This document shows positions 37,624 through 45,738 of a DNA stretch of 64,000 bases, piece by piece. The notes beneath the pieces were generated by a model. It did not search any database. It was not told the origin of the DNA and saw only the letters and a list, made by a program, of their open reading frames with translations. Where the stretch lies: the NCBI RefSeq assembly GCF_000156355.1, contig NZ_GG657899.1:175910-239909 (forward strand), given 5' to 3'. The DNA is from Methylophaga thiooxydans DMS010. Lineage in GTDB: Bacteria > Pseudomonadota > Gammaproteobacteria > Nitrosococcales > Methylophagaceae. Each line of letters starts with the position of its first letter. Within the stretch, counting starts at the first letter, position 1. The position numbers and the translations under genes are program-made.

Positions 37624-38604
37624 ATGGCCTATCTGCTCGCAGCCGATATCGGTGGTACCAAAACCTTATTACAGCTCAGTGCTGTGTCAGGCGAGGTGTT
37701 GGCAAGTCAACGTTATGTCAGCGCTGACTATCGAGACTTTGAGCAGATTTTAACGGCATTTCTGGCACAAGCTGGTGGGCAATATCAGATTGATGTTGCC
37801 TGTCTGGCTATTGCTGGTCCTGTCAACGCTAATAGCGCTAAAGTGACAAATCTGCCCTGGCAGATTCACGCTGATAAGATCACCACTACTTTTGATATCG
37901 CTAGGGTCATTTTGTGCAATGATTTTGAAGCGGTCGGGTATGGCGTCGAGGCGCTGGAAGAGCATGATCTCCTGACTTTACATGCCGGGCAACCAGCACC
38001 AGGTCCTCGTGCACTGATCGGCGCAGGTACAGGCTTAGGTCAAGCTTATCTAGTTCAACAAGCAGATGAATGGCAGGTGTTCGCAACGGAGGGAGGGCAT
38101 ACCGATTTTGCGCCGACTGATCGAACGCAAGTGCGTTTATTAGAACATCTGTTTGAACGCTTTGGCCATGTTTCCTATGAACGTCTGGTGTCAGGCAGTG
38201 GTTTGGAAACGATCTATCATTTTTTGCGCGATTATCGTCAGTACGAAGAAGATTCGGATTGCCGCTTGGCGATGATGAAAGCTGATGCAGCCAGCGTTAT
38301 TAGTGAATTCGCCCGCAAGGGTGAGCCATTGGCAAAAGAAGCGATGAATTTATTCTTTTCGATTTATGGTGCACAGGCAGGTAATTTAGCGCTAACAGTG
38401 ATGCCTAAAGCGGGACTTTATATTGCGGGAGGCATTGCTGCTAAAAACCTAGAACTACTCGAGAAAGCGGAGTTTATGACGGCTTTTTTAAATAAAGGTC
38501 GAATGCAAGCCTTACTGGAGCGTATTCCAGTCAAAGTTATCCTTGATCCTGAGGTGGGTTTAAACGGTGCTCGCTTATTAGCCAGCAAAGCCATGTATAA
38601 TTAA
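37624..38604 (+). CDS. glk: Glucokinase
   Basis: Glk phosphorylates glucose with ATP. The 326-residue protein has the phosphate-binding DIGGTKT (8-14), the catalytic Asp100 in CNDFEAVG, GAGTGLGQAY in the ATP site and ATEGGHTDFAP, all typical of the bacterial Glk (group B hexokinase) family; it lacks the ROK cysteine motif. It sits three bases after pgl and three bases before apaG. Confidence 0.95.
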   Translation: MAYLLAADIGGTKTLLQLSAVSGEVLASQRYVSADYRDFEQILTAFLAQAGGQYQIDVACLAIAGPVNANSAKVTNLPWQIHADKITTTFDIARVILCNDFEAVGYGVEALEEHDLLTLHAGQPAPGPRALIGAGTGLGQAYLVQQADEWQVFATEGGHTDFAPTDRTQVRLLEHLFERFGHVSYERLVSGSGLETIYHFLRDYRQYEEDSDCRLAMMKADAASVISEFARKGEPLAKEAMNLFFSIYGAQAGNLALTVMPKAGLYIAGGIAAKNLELLEKAEFMTAFLNKGRMQALLERIPVKVILDPEVGLNGARLLASKAMYN

Positions 38605-38607
38605 GTT

Positions 38608-38988
38608 ATGACTGAATTTAATAGCGACATCCTCGTTGATGTAGAAACAACCTATCTGGATCAGGAGTCTGATCCTGAAAAAGCACGATATCTCTTTGCC
38701 TATACCATTACGATTAAAAACCAGAGTCAGGAAGCGGCGCGTTTACTGTCGCGTTACTGGAAAATCACCGGTGGTGATGGTCATGAACAAGAAGTCGAAG
38801 GTGATGGTGTGGTCGGACTGCACCCTTATCTGGCGCCTGAGCAGGAATTTACCTACACTAGCGCTGCCATGCTGGATACACCAGTAGGCATGATGCAGGG
38901 CCACTACAAAATGGTGGGGGACAATGGCAATAAATTTGATGTTGATATTCCTGCCTTCACACTCGCAGTACCCAGAACCTTACACTGA
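38608..38988 (+). CDS. apaG: ApaG family protein
   Basis: The 126-residue protein is a single immunoglobulin-like beta fold with the family sequences YTITIKNQS, WKITGGDG and EVEGDGVVGLHP. ApaG was first noted beside apaH in E. coli and has been tied to Co2+ resistance and Mg2+ efflux; its biochemistry is not settled. apaH and ksgA, its usual neighbours, are absent here; instead it follows glk. Confidence 0.93.
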   Translation: MTEFNSDILVDVETTYLDQESDPEKARYLFAYTITIKNQSQEAARLLSRYWKITGGDGHEQEVEGDGVVGLHPYLAPEQEFTYTSAAMLDTPVGMMQGHYKMVGDNGNKFDVDIPAFTLAVPRTLH

Positions 38989-39042
38989 GTTTGTCTCAAC
39001 GGTGAGTCGTCACTGCTGAGGCCGGGAAGGAGCCTGAAGCAC

Positions 39043-39657
39043 ATGACGCAAAAACAAGAAAAACTACTCTGGCTGTTGCTTGTGGTGGCCTGTCTGGTCT
39101 ACTCATCGATGGATCCTGTCGCAGATCGTCTGACCTGGTTTATGGAAACTGTGCCGGTGATGATTGCTATTCCAATTCTGCTGATTACCCATAAGTCTTT
39201 CCCGCTAACACTGATAAGCATTCGTTTGATTGCAGTTTTTGCCTTGATTCTGATCGTCGGTGGCCATTACACCTATGCTGAAAACCCCTTATTCAACTGG
39301 ATTCAAGACAGTTTCGATCTAGCCCGTAATCACTATGATCGGCTAGGGCATTTTGTGCAAGGTATAGTGCCTGCTTTGATAGCCAGAGAGTTGTTGCTGC
39401 GAACAACACTACTACAACGCGGTAAATGGCTATTTTTCTTAATCTGTGCAGTGAGTCTTGCTATCAGTGCCTGTTATGAGTTTATTGAGTGGTGGGCGGC
39501 TATTATTAATGCGCAGGCCGCAGAGGCCTTTCTCGGTACGCAAGGTGATAATTGGGATACACAATGGGATATGTTCCTTGCCTTGATGGGAAGCATTGTT
39601 GCCCAACTCAGTTTGGCACCGACTCAGGATAAGCAGCTTCGTGATTTACTCGACTAA
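39043..39657 (+). CDS. DUF2238 inner-membrane protein (YjdF-like)
   Basis: The 204-residue protein has about six membrane helices. NHYDRLGHFVQGIVPALIARELLLR (in part, around residue 103-127) and CYEFIEWWAA (about 145-154) are the conserved DUF2238 signatures, with His and acidic residues within the membrane. Its function is unknown. AAGGAG precedes the ATG. It overlaps the convergent pentapeptide gene by 12 bases. Confidence 0.88.
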   Translation: MTQKQEKLLWLLLVVACLVYSSMDPVADRLTWFMETVPVMIAIPILLITHKSFPLTLISIRLIAVFALILIVGGHYTYAENPLFNWIQDSFDLARNHYDRLGHFVQGIVPALIARELLLRTTLLQRGKWLFFLICAVSLAISACYEFIEWWAAIINAQAAEAFLGTQGDNWDTQWDMFLALMGSIVAQLSLAPTQDKQLRDLLD

Positions 39658-40521
39658 TGGCAAGCACTGACCGAGAGACTCGGGTGCACATATTTGGCCG
39701 TTGAGCCAGATGGCATGATCGAAGCGTACGCCATCTAAAACGGCATTACTTAAATTCGCATTGGTTAAATCCGCATAGGATAAGTCTGCCTGAGTTAAAT
39801 TGGCATAGGATAAATCCGCTTGTGTCAGGTTGCTCCCTATCAAAATAGCCTTCTCGATATTGCTGTAACTTAAATCAGAAAACCGCAAATTTGAATAAGC
39901 GATATCAGCACCGAAAAGGGCTGCATTGCTCATATTAGCACCGGTCAAATCAGCGTTTCTCAGCTTGGCTAATGTGAGGTCTGCGCCAGCCAGTTGGCTG
40001 TCAGATTTGAGACAGTTATTCCAGTTAACTTCAGGCGACGGTGGCGCTGCACAGTTGGGAAGTGGCACAGGAATCGTTGTTGGATAGAACACAGCCAGAA
40101 AGGTGATCGCAACTAAAGCCAGAAAAGTGATCACTAAAGGCCACCACATACGCTCATGGCGATTACGATACTTTTGCATCAACATCCGTCTCAGTTCGCG
40201 CCGCTCCAGCTCGATGTCGGCCTCATCAGCACGTCGTTCTCCCCGGCGTTGTTTGGCCTCGGGAGGAAGAGTGACCTGCTGTTCACGACGATCCAGCCCG
40301 GTGCGTTCATCTAAATGACGTTTTGCTTTATCGGTATCCGGTGTATCTGGGTGAAGAGGGGTTTGATGTTGTAACGGCAACCAGTGCCGCTTATCCGCGG
40401 AGACTTCATCTCTCATCGACAGGCGGCCAACAATGAGGTGGTTGATGATTACCGACCCATTAAAGGGCCCCGATATCTCGCCATCCTTTCTGATATACCA
40501 TTGTCCATGTTTGGGTTTCAT
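39646..40521 (-). CDS. GYF_2 domain, one membrane helix and pentapeptide repeats
   Basis: The 291-residue protein joins a cytoplasmic N-terminal GYF_2/DUF4339-like domain (about 8-50, with WYIRKDGEISGPF), a charged linker rich in Arg/Glu (about 65-125), one membrane helix (about 126-146) and a periplasmic pentapeptide-repeat beta-helix of about eighteen A(D/N)Lxx units (about 176-268), bracketed by cysteines. The start at 40521 is preferred by the N-terminal pattern and a weak AGAG; an ATG at 40527 is also possible. Function is unknown; it may link a cytoplasmic proline-rich partner to an envelope scaffold. It is divergent from the fliK-like gene and its start lies next to a palindrome. Confidence 0.85.
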   Translation of the reverse strand: MKPKHGQWYIRKDGEISGPFNGSVIINHLIVGRLSMRDEVSADKRHWLPLQHQTPLHPDTPDTDKAKRHLDERTGLDRREQQVTLPPEAKQRRGERRADEADIELERRELRRMLMQKYRNRHERMWWPLVITFLALVAITFLAVFYPTTIPVPLPNCAAPPSPEVNWNNCLKSDSQLAGADLTLAKLRNADLTGANMSNAALFGADIAYSNLRFSDLSYSNIEKAILIGSNLTQADLSYANLTQADLSYADLTNANLSNAVLDGVRFDHAIWLNGQICAPESLGQCLPLVE

Positions 40522-40525
40522 TGCC

Positions 40526-40552
40526 ATTGCTCTGAGCAATCATCTCATTGCT
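40526..40552. promoter_or_regulatory. Palindrome and third half-site between the pentapeptide and fliK-like genes
   Basis: ATTGCTC-T-GAGCAAT (40526-40540) is a perfect 7-bp palindrome, and a third ATTGCT follows at 40547-40552 after CATCTC. The third copy runs into TATACT (40552-40557), a likely -10 box for the fliK-like gene. The layout suits an operator controlling both divergent genes, or a hairpin at the start of the pentapeptide mRNA. Confidence 0.45.
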
Positions 40553-40586
40553 ATACTAGCACCATGTTGCAATTTGTGGTGTCTCC

Positions 40587-42296
40587 ATGCAGATAAATTC
40601 CTCACAGCAAAACTCTGCTGAGGTTATCCGTGATGTACCGGCTCGGTTATTAGCTAGTTTGGCCGATGGTGAGCGAGTACAAGCGACGGTGATTGCCAAG
40701 CTAAGTGGCCAGTCAGTCAAACTTCAGGTACGAGATAGCGTTTTGCAGCTTGTCAGTCAGCAGCCTCTGCAGCCGGGGCAAAAGATAGAGTTACAACGAA
40801 CTGTTGAAGCCGGTCGTGCTGTGTTGGCAATTGTTCCTGCCGAAACGACTCTCAGCGCTGAACGTCTCGCCAGCCTCAATCCCAGCCTAAAGCCGGGCCA
40901 GCAGCTTGCAGTCGACGTTATCAAGTTGTTGGCGCAAAACCGACTACTGGTTAGTCCCAGCTTGATAACAAATAGCGGCAGCGTTGCAAAATCAACTCCA
41001 GCCAATACTCATATGTCACTGGCTCAGACATTGCCACGACAAATTGAAGTGGATATCAGCGCACTAAAACAAAGCTTCAAACTAGGCGATAAGCTTGCTA
41101 TTGAAGTCATGCAAACTCAACCACTAACAATAACGCTTCGCTCTGATAGTCCAACACGGGCTGAGCAGATACAAAGTTATCAGCGTCGTTTGATACCGCA
41201 GATTGATCGAACGGCAACGCCGTTAGCGACGCTGAATAAATCAATTACAGAACCAGTATTACCGCAAGCAATAAGACAAGAAATAACACGACTGTTTCAA
41301 GGGGTGACTGATAAAACAGCGTTGCAGCAGCCCGAGGCCATAAAACAAACCATTAACAATAGTGGTGTGTTTTTAGAAAGCTTTTTAAAAACTAATCCGC
41401 GATCTGTCACCACGGGCCAAGATTTTAAAGCCAATTTATTGCAATTGGCTGAAGTATTAAAACAGCAGGTCCAACAACCTGCATTGAACCGGTTAGTGGA
41501 TAGTCCCGATATTATGAAAAAATTGCCCATTGAGGTGCAATCAGCGCTGAAACAACTCGCCACCACCCCTCAGGATTTACGTCAACTTCCAGCACAGGTA
41601 CAAGCCGCCTTAGCGAGTAAAGGCCAGACACCGATGCAGTTACTATTAGGCTTATTATCGAGCTTGCGAGGTGCTACTAGCAGCAGTGAAACCTCATTGG
41701 CACCTTTGTCTTTAACCACCACACAAAATCAGAATCTAAGCGGTGTACAAGCGTTTATCAATGCTCGAGATGGTCAGACTTCACAAGCACAGAATGCAGT
41801 CCGGTTTGTGGAATGGCAGATGATGCGTGATTTATTACGTGAAGTGGAGTCAGCCACTGCGCGCATCCAGTTTAATCAACTGTCGATGGCAAGAGAGAGT
41901 GATCTGCCAAATAACGTCAATGTCTGGCTGTTTGATTTGCCGGTTAAAGATAAACAGCAACTGGAAATGCTGCAATTGAGGCTGGAACAACATTCTCCCG
42001 ATTTAACCGCCGGAGAAGAGGCTATTTGGCAGGTGCAACTTAATCTGGAAACGCAAAATCTTGGCCCGATGCAAGCGCGCATCAGCCTACATAAGCAAGA
42101 TATCAAAGTCGTGATTCTGGCTGAGCGAGAGGAGAGTGCGACTGTTTTATCTCAGTATCTTGATGAGTTGAATCAGCGTTTACAGAAACTTGATATTTCA
42201 ATCAGTCATTTAAGTTGCCGACAGGGGGCTATTAGCCCCTTAACCACTGATATTCAGCCTTCACAGGGTGAACACTTACTGGATATTTCGGTATGA
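40587..42296 (+). CDS. fliK: Flagellar hook-length control protein FliK-like
   Basis: The 569-residue protein is Gln/Ser/Thr/Pro-rich and low in order for the first 400 residues, then has a C-terminal Flg_hook domain (about 415-545) with WLFDLPV and LETQNLGPMQARISL, the FliK switch region that senses FlhB. FliK measures the hook and switches export from hook to filament subunits. It overlaps by four bases with a free FlhB-type C-terminal domain, which supports a role in export switching. It may be the hook-length protein or a paralogue: the main operon here starts at fliL and has no fliK of its own. Confidence 0.85.
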   Translation: MQINSSQQNSAEVIRDVPARLLASLADGERVQATVIAKLSGQSVKLQVRDSVLQLVSQQPLQPGQKIELQRTVEAGRAVLAIVPAETTLSAERLASLNPSLKPGQQLAVDVIKLLAQNRLLVSPSLITNSGSVAKSTPANTHMSLAQTLPRQIEVDISALKQSFKLGDKLAIEVMQTQPLTITLRSDSPTRAEQIQSYQRRLIPQIDRTATPLATLNKSITEPVLPQAIRQEITRLFQGVTDKTALQQPEAIKQTINNSGVFLESFLKTNPRSVTTGQDFKANLLQLAEVLKQQVQQPALNRLVDSPDIMKKLPIEVQSALKQLATTPQDLRQLPAQVQAALASKGQTPMQLLLGLLSSLRGATSSSETSLAPLSLTTTQNQNLSGVQAFINARDGQTSQAQNAVRFVEWQMMRDLLREVESATARIQFNQLSMARESDLPNNVNVWLFDLPVKDKQQLEMLQLRLEQHSPDLTAGEEAIWQVQLNLETQNLGPMQARISLHKQDIKVVILAEREESATVLSQYLDELNQRLQKLDISISHLSCRQGAISPLTTDIQPSQGEHLLDISV

Positions 42297-42583
42297 ATAA
42301 GAACGACGATATTCTACGAGCCATTGCCCTGCAATATGATGGTGACAATGCGCCCACGGTCACCGCGTCTGGCGAAGGAGCCATCGCTGAAGAGATATTG
42401 CGGATCGCTCGAGAACACAATATTCCATTAAAAGAAGATGCGCTGCTTGCTGAATTATTAAGTGATTTAAATCTCGGCGAAGAAATTCCCCCCATGCTGT
42501 ATCGGGTTATAGCAGAAGTCATTGCATATGCCTATCTGGTTTCGGGCAAAGTTCCTGTAAAGAAAGGGGAAAATACGAATTAG
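42293..42583 (+). CDS. Free FlhB C-terminal domain protein (FhlB/FlhB2)
   Basis: The 96-residue soluble protein aligns with the cytoplasmic C-terminal part of FlhB after the NPTH cleavage site: AIALQYDG (11-18) and EILRIAREHNIPL (33-45) match AVALRYD and IRLVAEHNDVPI in the FlhB of this window. It lacks the membrane domain and the NPTH motif. Similar proteins can replace the FlhB C-terminal fragment in E. coli-type flagella. The four-base overlap with the fliK-like gene argues that both proteins act together at the export gate. Confidence 0.9.
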   Translation: MNKNDDILRAIALQYDGDNAPTVTASGEGAIAEEILRIAREHNIPLKEDALLAELLSDLNLGEEIPPMLYRVIAEVIAYAYLVSGKVPVKKGENTN

Positions 42584-42634
42584 GCTTACCCTGCAACAGA
42601 CAAAATAGTAGTTATGCATCACGTGACATATTTG

Positions 42635-42690
42635 CAACACTTTATAAATAGCATTATGAAAATAGCATTAAGTGTTGATTTTTATAAATA
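42635..42690. repeat. Nested direct and inverted repeats upstream of the c-di-GMP gene
   Basis: In the 170 bases before the GGDEF-EAL gene, CAACACTT (42635-42642) and AAGTGTTG (42670-42677) form an 8-bp inverted repeat that encloses two copies of AAATAGCATTA (42646-42656 and 42660-42670, period 14). TTTATAAATA also occurs twice (42641-42650 and 42681-42690). The whole block is AT-rich and could be a regulator-binding region; no protein can be assigned. Confidence 0.55.
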
Positions 42691-42753
42691 AAACCGATAT
42701 CGTCGATTTCATGTACAACATTCTGTCGACATGAGATAGCGAACGATATTCAG

Positions 42754-44595
42754 ATGAATACGAAAATCAGGGATAGTTTGGCGCTGACAACAGCACCAAA
42801 CCAGACAATCAGCGACCCGGCATCTACCGAAGCCGTCTCTGATCTCCTTGACGCTAAAATTATCATTGGCGGCACAGCACTTGCTGAAACAGCCTTCACC
42901 AAAACATTGCTTGAAGTCAGTGGTTTCAGCAATATACAAACAACCACTAGCCTTGATGGGCTTATGCAGCTGATGCGACAGGGCATAGCAAACGATATTT
43001 GCGATATTGATTTGTTAATCCTAGATAAAGACATGCCCGATCTAAATCTTCAGGATTTACGTCTGGTCATGGATCAATTTGATGAATGGCGCTTAATTCC
43101 CATCATTTGTTTGTGCAAAGAATCACAGTGGGATCATGCGCAGGTATTGACTGATCTGGGGCATGGCGTGACATCAATGCTGTACCATCCCCTCACTGCA
43201 GAGTCTTTACCGCCAGCAATAATGACGGCGTTGGCAGTAAAACGCGAACGCGATATCAGCTATCGTCAGCAGTTAGATCTGGAAGATGAGCTCGCTAATT
43301 TGAAAGTGATGGAAGCGCGATTACAGTTTTCGGTTAGTCACGATGATCTTACGGGTTTGGCTAATCGTCGTCGACTTGAGCAGGCTTTGGAGCTGAGTTT
43401 GACGCAAGTGCGTAACTTCATGAGCACCAGCGCTTTGTTTTATATCGATTTGGACAGCTTCAAAGTGCTAAATGATGCAGAAGGTCATGAAGCAGGCGAT
43501 ACTTTATTGGTGCAGGTGGCTAACTCACTGAGACGTTATTTTCGAGTGAACGATACCCTCGTTCGTATTGGCTCAGATGAATTTGCGGTACTGGTTGATA
43601 ATACCGATAAAAAAATGGCTATACAGCAAGCAGAAGGACTGCGTAATTTGTTTGATGGTTATAGCTTCGAACATCACGGCCATCATTACCACCTGTCCGC
43701 CAGTATCGGTATTAAACTGATTCAGCGTCAAGATGCGACAACGGTCGGCGAGGTATTATCCCATGCTAATCAGGCGTGTTATACGGCCAAAAAACGCGGC
43801 CGTAATCGTGTGCATCTCTATAGCCCGGAAGATCGCGAAATGCATACGCTCAGACACAGTGTGGAGTGGGCACCGCGTATCAGAGCTGCGCTTAAAGAGG
43901 AAAACTTTTTACTAGAGTTTCAACCGATTTTTGCTTTAGATAGCGGTGCTATAACGCATTATGAATGTTTGATTCGGATGCGTGGTGACGGCGGTGTGGT
44001 CTATTATCCGAAGGAATTCATACCGGTTGCTGAGGCGATGGGACTCATTCATCAGATTGATTTCTGGGTGGTCGCCAAAGCGTTTGATTTACTTTGCGGT
44101 ATGCCTGACAGCATTTCGTTTGCGGTTAATCTGTCGGGTAATGTGTTTCTGGATGAAAACTTGTATCGCTTGATCCAGCAAAAACTGAAAGAGACGGAGA
44201 TTGATCCCGAACGCATTGTATTTGAAATCACTGAAACCTCGGCGATATCAAATTTTGAACAAACCAAACGCATGGTGACAAACCTACGTTCACTGGGCTG
44301 TCGTTTCGCCTTGGATGACTTTGGTGCTGGTTTTAACTCATACAGTTATTTGAAACATTTCCCGGTCGATATTTTAAAAATTGATGGCGGTTTCATCACT
44401 GACTTGGATAACGACCCCGTTGATCAATTACTGGTTAAATCAATGATTGATATAGCCCATAGCCTAGGTAAAAAAACAGTCGCTGAATTTGTTGAACGCG
44501 AAAGCACGCTTAACCTGTTAAAAGGCTACGGTGTCGATTTTGTGCAAGGGTACTTAGTCGGTAAGCCGCAATCCATCATTCCTGACAAAGACTAG
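42754..44595 (+). CDS. Degenerate REC, GGDEF and EAL domain c-di-GMP enzyme
   Basis: The 613-residue protein has a receiver-like domain (about 34-162), a coiled linker, a GGDEF domain (about 195-350) and an EAL domain (about 370-610). The receiver keeps a candidate Asp91 (LLILDKDMP) but lacks the acidic pair near residues 38-42 and has His145 where the conserved Lys should be, so it is probably not phosphorylated normally. The cyclase site reads GSDEF (273-277), likely active, with an inhibitory-site RVND (264-267) at the right distance. The phosphodiesterase motifs ECLIR (404-408) and DDFGAG (521-526) are present. It may make or degrade c-di-GMP and so control motility. Confidence 0.92.
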   Translation: MNTKIRDSLALTTAPNQTISDPASTEAVSDLLDAKIIIGGTALAETAFTKTLLEVSGFSNIQTTTSLDGLMQLMRQGIANDICDIDLLILDKDMPDLNLQDLRLVMDQFDEWRLIPIICLCKESQWDHAQVLTDLGHGVTSMLYHPLTAESLPPAIMTALAVKRERDISYRQQLDLEDELANLKVMEARLQFSVSHDDLTGLANRRRLEQALELSLTQVRNFMSTSALFYIDLDSFKVLNDAEGHEAGDTLLVQVANSLRRYFRVNDTLVRIGSDEFAVLVDNTDKKMAIQQAEGLRNLFDGYSFEHHGHHYHLSASIGIKLIQRQDATTVGEVLSHANQACYTAKKRGRNRVHLYSPEDREMHTLRHSVEWAPRIRAALKEENFLLEFQPIFALDSGAITHYECLIRMRGDGGVVYYPKEFIPVAEAMGLIHQIDFWVVAKAFDLLCGMPDSISFAVNLSGNVFLDENLYRLIQQKLKETEIDPERIVFEITETSAISNFEQTKRMVTNLRSLGCRFALDDFGAGFNSYSYLKHFPVDILKIDGGFITDLDNDPVDQLLVKSMIDIAHSLGKKTVAEFVERESTLNLLKGYGVDFVQGYLVGKPQSIIPDKD

Positions 44596-44975
44596 TGCAT
44601 GCCAGCATGATCAGTATCACGACCATGCAGACGGCTGATCAAATGTGCTTCTTCATCACTTAAATTACAGTTATCAATAAGCTGTTCAACACCGGCTCCT
44701 TTTCGTGCCAATCGGATAGCATGATCATAGCCCGGCTGGCTATTCGCACGAAGATCCAGAGAGTGCTGATGATCCCGAATTTTAATTAAGGTCTGCTCGA
44801 ATTGTAAAATCCGTTCATCGGTACCAGATGCACCTTCACACAAGGCTGACATTTGGTTTTGCAGTGTTCGAATTCGTTCCGTTTGCAGTTGATACAGTTT
44901 GAGCAAGCGCATGGTTGCCAATCCAAGGACGAGAAACACAGCACTCATTACAGTGATCACAACATATATCGTCAT
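44592..44975 (-). CDS. DUF2802 protein, last gene of the chemotaxis operon
   Basis: The 127-residue protein has one N-terminal membrane helix (about 5-24), a coiled-coil stretch (about 25-70) and a small C-terminal domain with AIRLARKGAGVEQLIDNCNL and SDEEAHLISRLHG, the DUF2802 core; this looks like a helix-turn-helix-like fold but DNA binding is unlikely for a membrane protein. It is the standard last gene after cheW in Pseudomonas-type chemotaxis operons; its role is unknown. The 3' end overlaps the convergent GGDEF-EAL gene by four bases. Confidence 0.88.
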   Translation of the reverse strand: MTIYVVITVMSAVFLVLGLATMRLLKLYQLQTERIRTLQNQMSALCEGASGTDERILQFEQTLIKIRDHQHSLDLRANSQPGYDHAIRLARKGAGVEQLIDNCNLSDEEAHLISRLHGRDTDHAGMH

Positions 44976-45005
44976 GATTTAGCTCCTTGCGCTACTCGGG
45001 CGCAG

Positions 45006-45182
45006 TTAAACATACTCATCTATTTGTCCGCCTTTGCCATCATCTTTTGGCTTCGGCTTATCTTTTTTATCCTCAGCGTCTTGCTGCTGCGGCCGTCTTT
45101 GTTTACGCCGATCGTCCTCTGGCGAGGGGGACACCAGAGGACTGGGCGAACTTGGCTGGGTGGGTTTTATTTCATCAGCCAA
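45006..45182 (-). CDS. Small 58-residue Pro/Lys-rich protein after cheW
   Basis: I do not recognise a named family. From a TTG at 45182 the frame encodes a disordered, highly charged protein rich in Pro, Asp, Lys and Gln that ends GGQIDEYV. No in-frame ATG exists, and the ribosome binding site is weak (AGGC). It lies between cheW and the DUF2802 gene with 9 and 30 bases on each side, and its sequence remains open and coding-like throughout. The frame is the same as that of cheW, three codons beyond the cheW stop, so a CheW tail split by a stop is an alternative. I am only moderately sure it is a gene. Confidence 0.55.
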   Translation of the reverse strand: MADEIKPTQPSSPSPLVSPSPEDDRRKQRRPQQQDAEDKKDKPKPKDDGKGGQIDEYV

Positions 45183-45191
45183 GGGGGAAGC

Positions 45192-45665
45192 CTATAATTC
45201 GTTGATATCTGATATTTCCTCATCATTCAGCAACTTATTCACATCGACCAGAATAAGAAGATACTTTTCTCTGTTACAGACCCCCTGAATAAACCGTGAG
45301 CTGTCGTCACTGATGTTGGGGGCAGTATCAATTTCTGATTGACGTAAATAAACCACCTCAGCAACGCTATCAACCAACATACCAATCACGTGGCCAGATA
45401 CCTCAACGATAACGATGCGAGAGCTTTCATCTGGCTCTTTTGTGCTCAAGCCGAAACGGGCTCGTGTATCGATCACCGTTACGACATTACCGCGAACGTT
45501 AATAATACCCAGCACATAAGATGGCGCACCGGGCACTGGGGCAATTTCCATCAGCCGTAAGACCTCTTGAACCTGCATTACGTTGATGCCGTAAAATTCG
45601 TCTTCTAACTGATAGGTTACCCATTGCAACATTGGGTCTTCAGCTGTATTTTCGTTTTGGCTCAT
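45192..45665 (-). CDS. cheW: Chemotaxis coupling protein CheW
   Basis: CheW couples receptors to the CheA kinase in the signalling array. The 157-residue protein is a single CheW domain (about 12-150) with YGINVMQVQEVLR, VLGIINVRGNVVTVIDTR and VCNREKYLLILVDVNKLL. A short hairpin TTGTCA/TGACAA (45688-45705) lies in the 73-base gap before it, the widest gap in this part of the operon, so a minor internal promoter or processing site is possible. Confidence 0.95.
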   Translation of the reverse strand: MSQNENTAEDPMLQWVTYQLEDEFYGINVMQVQEVLRLMEIAPVPGAPSYVLGIINVRGNVVTVIDTRARFGLSTKEPDESSRIVIVEVSGHVIGMLVDSVAEVVYLRQSEIDTAPNISDDSSRFIQGVCNREKYLLILVDVNKLLNDEEISDINEL

Positions 45666-45738
45666 GCCGTATTACCCTTACTCAATATTGTCATTTTTCT
45701 GACAACGCATAATAAAATCAATGCAGACTTCATGCCAG

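Noticed and set aside
39700-40000. Short tandem DNA repeats resembling a repeat array
   Set aside because: They are the coding sequence of pentapeptide repeats with a 15-base period, not CRISPR or satellite repeats.
40557-40570. Sigma-54-like promoter TAGCAC-N4-TTGC before the fliK-like gene
   Set aside because: The spacing between the two elements is one base short of the -24/-12 rule and the first G of the GG pair is missing; a sigma-70-type TATACT overlaps it.
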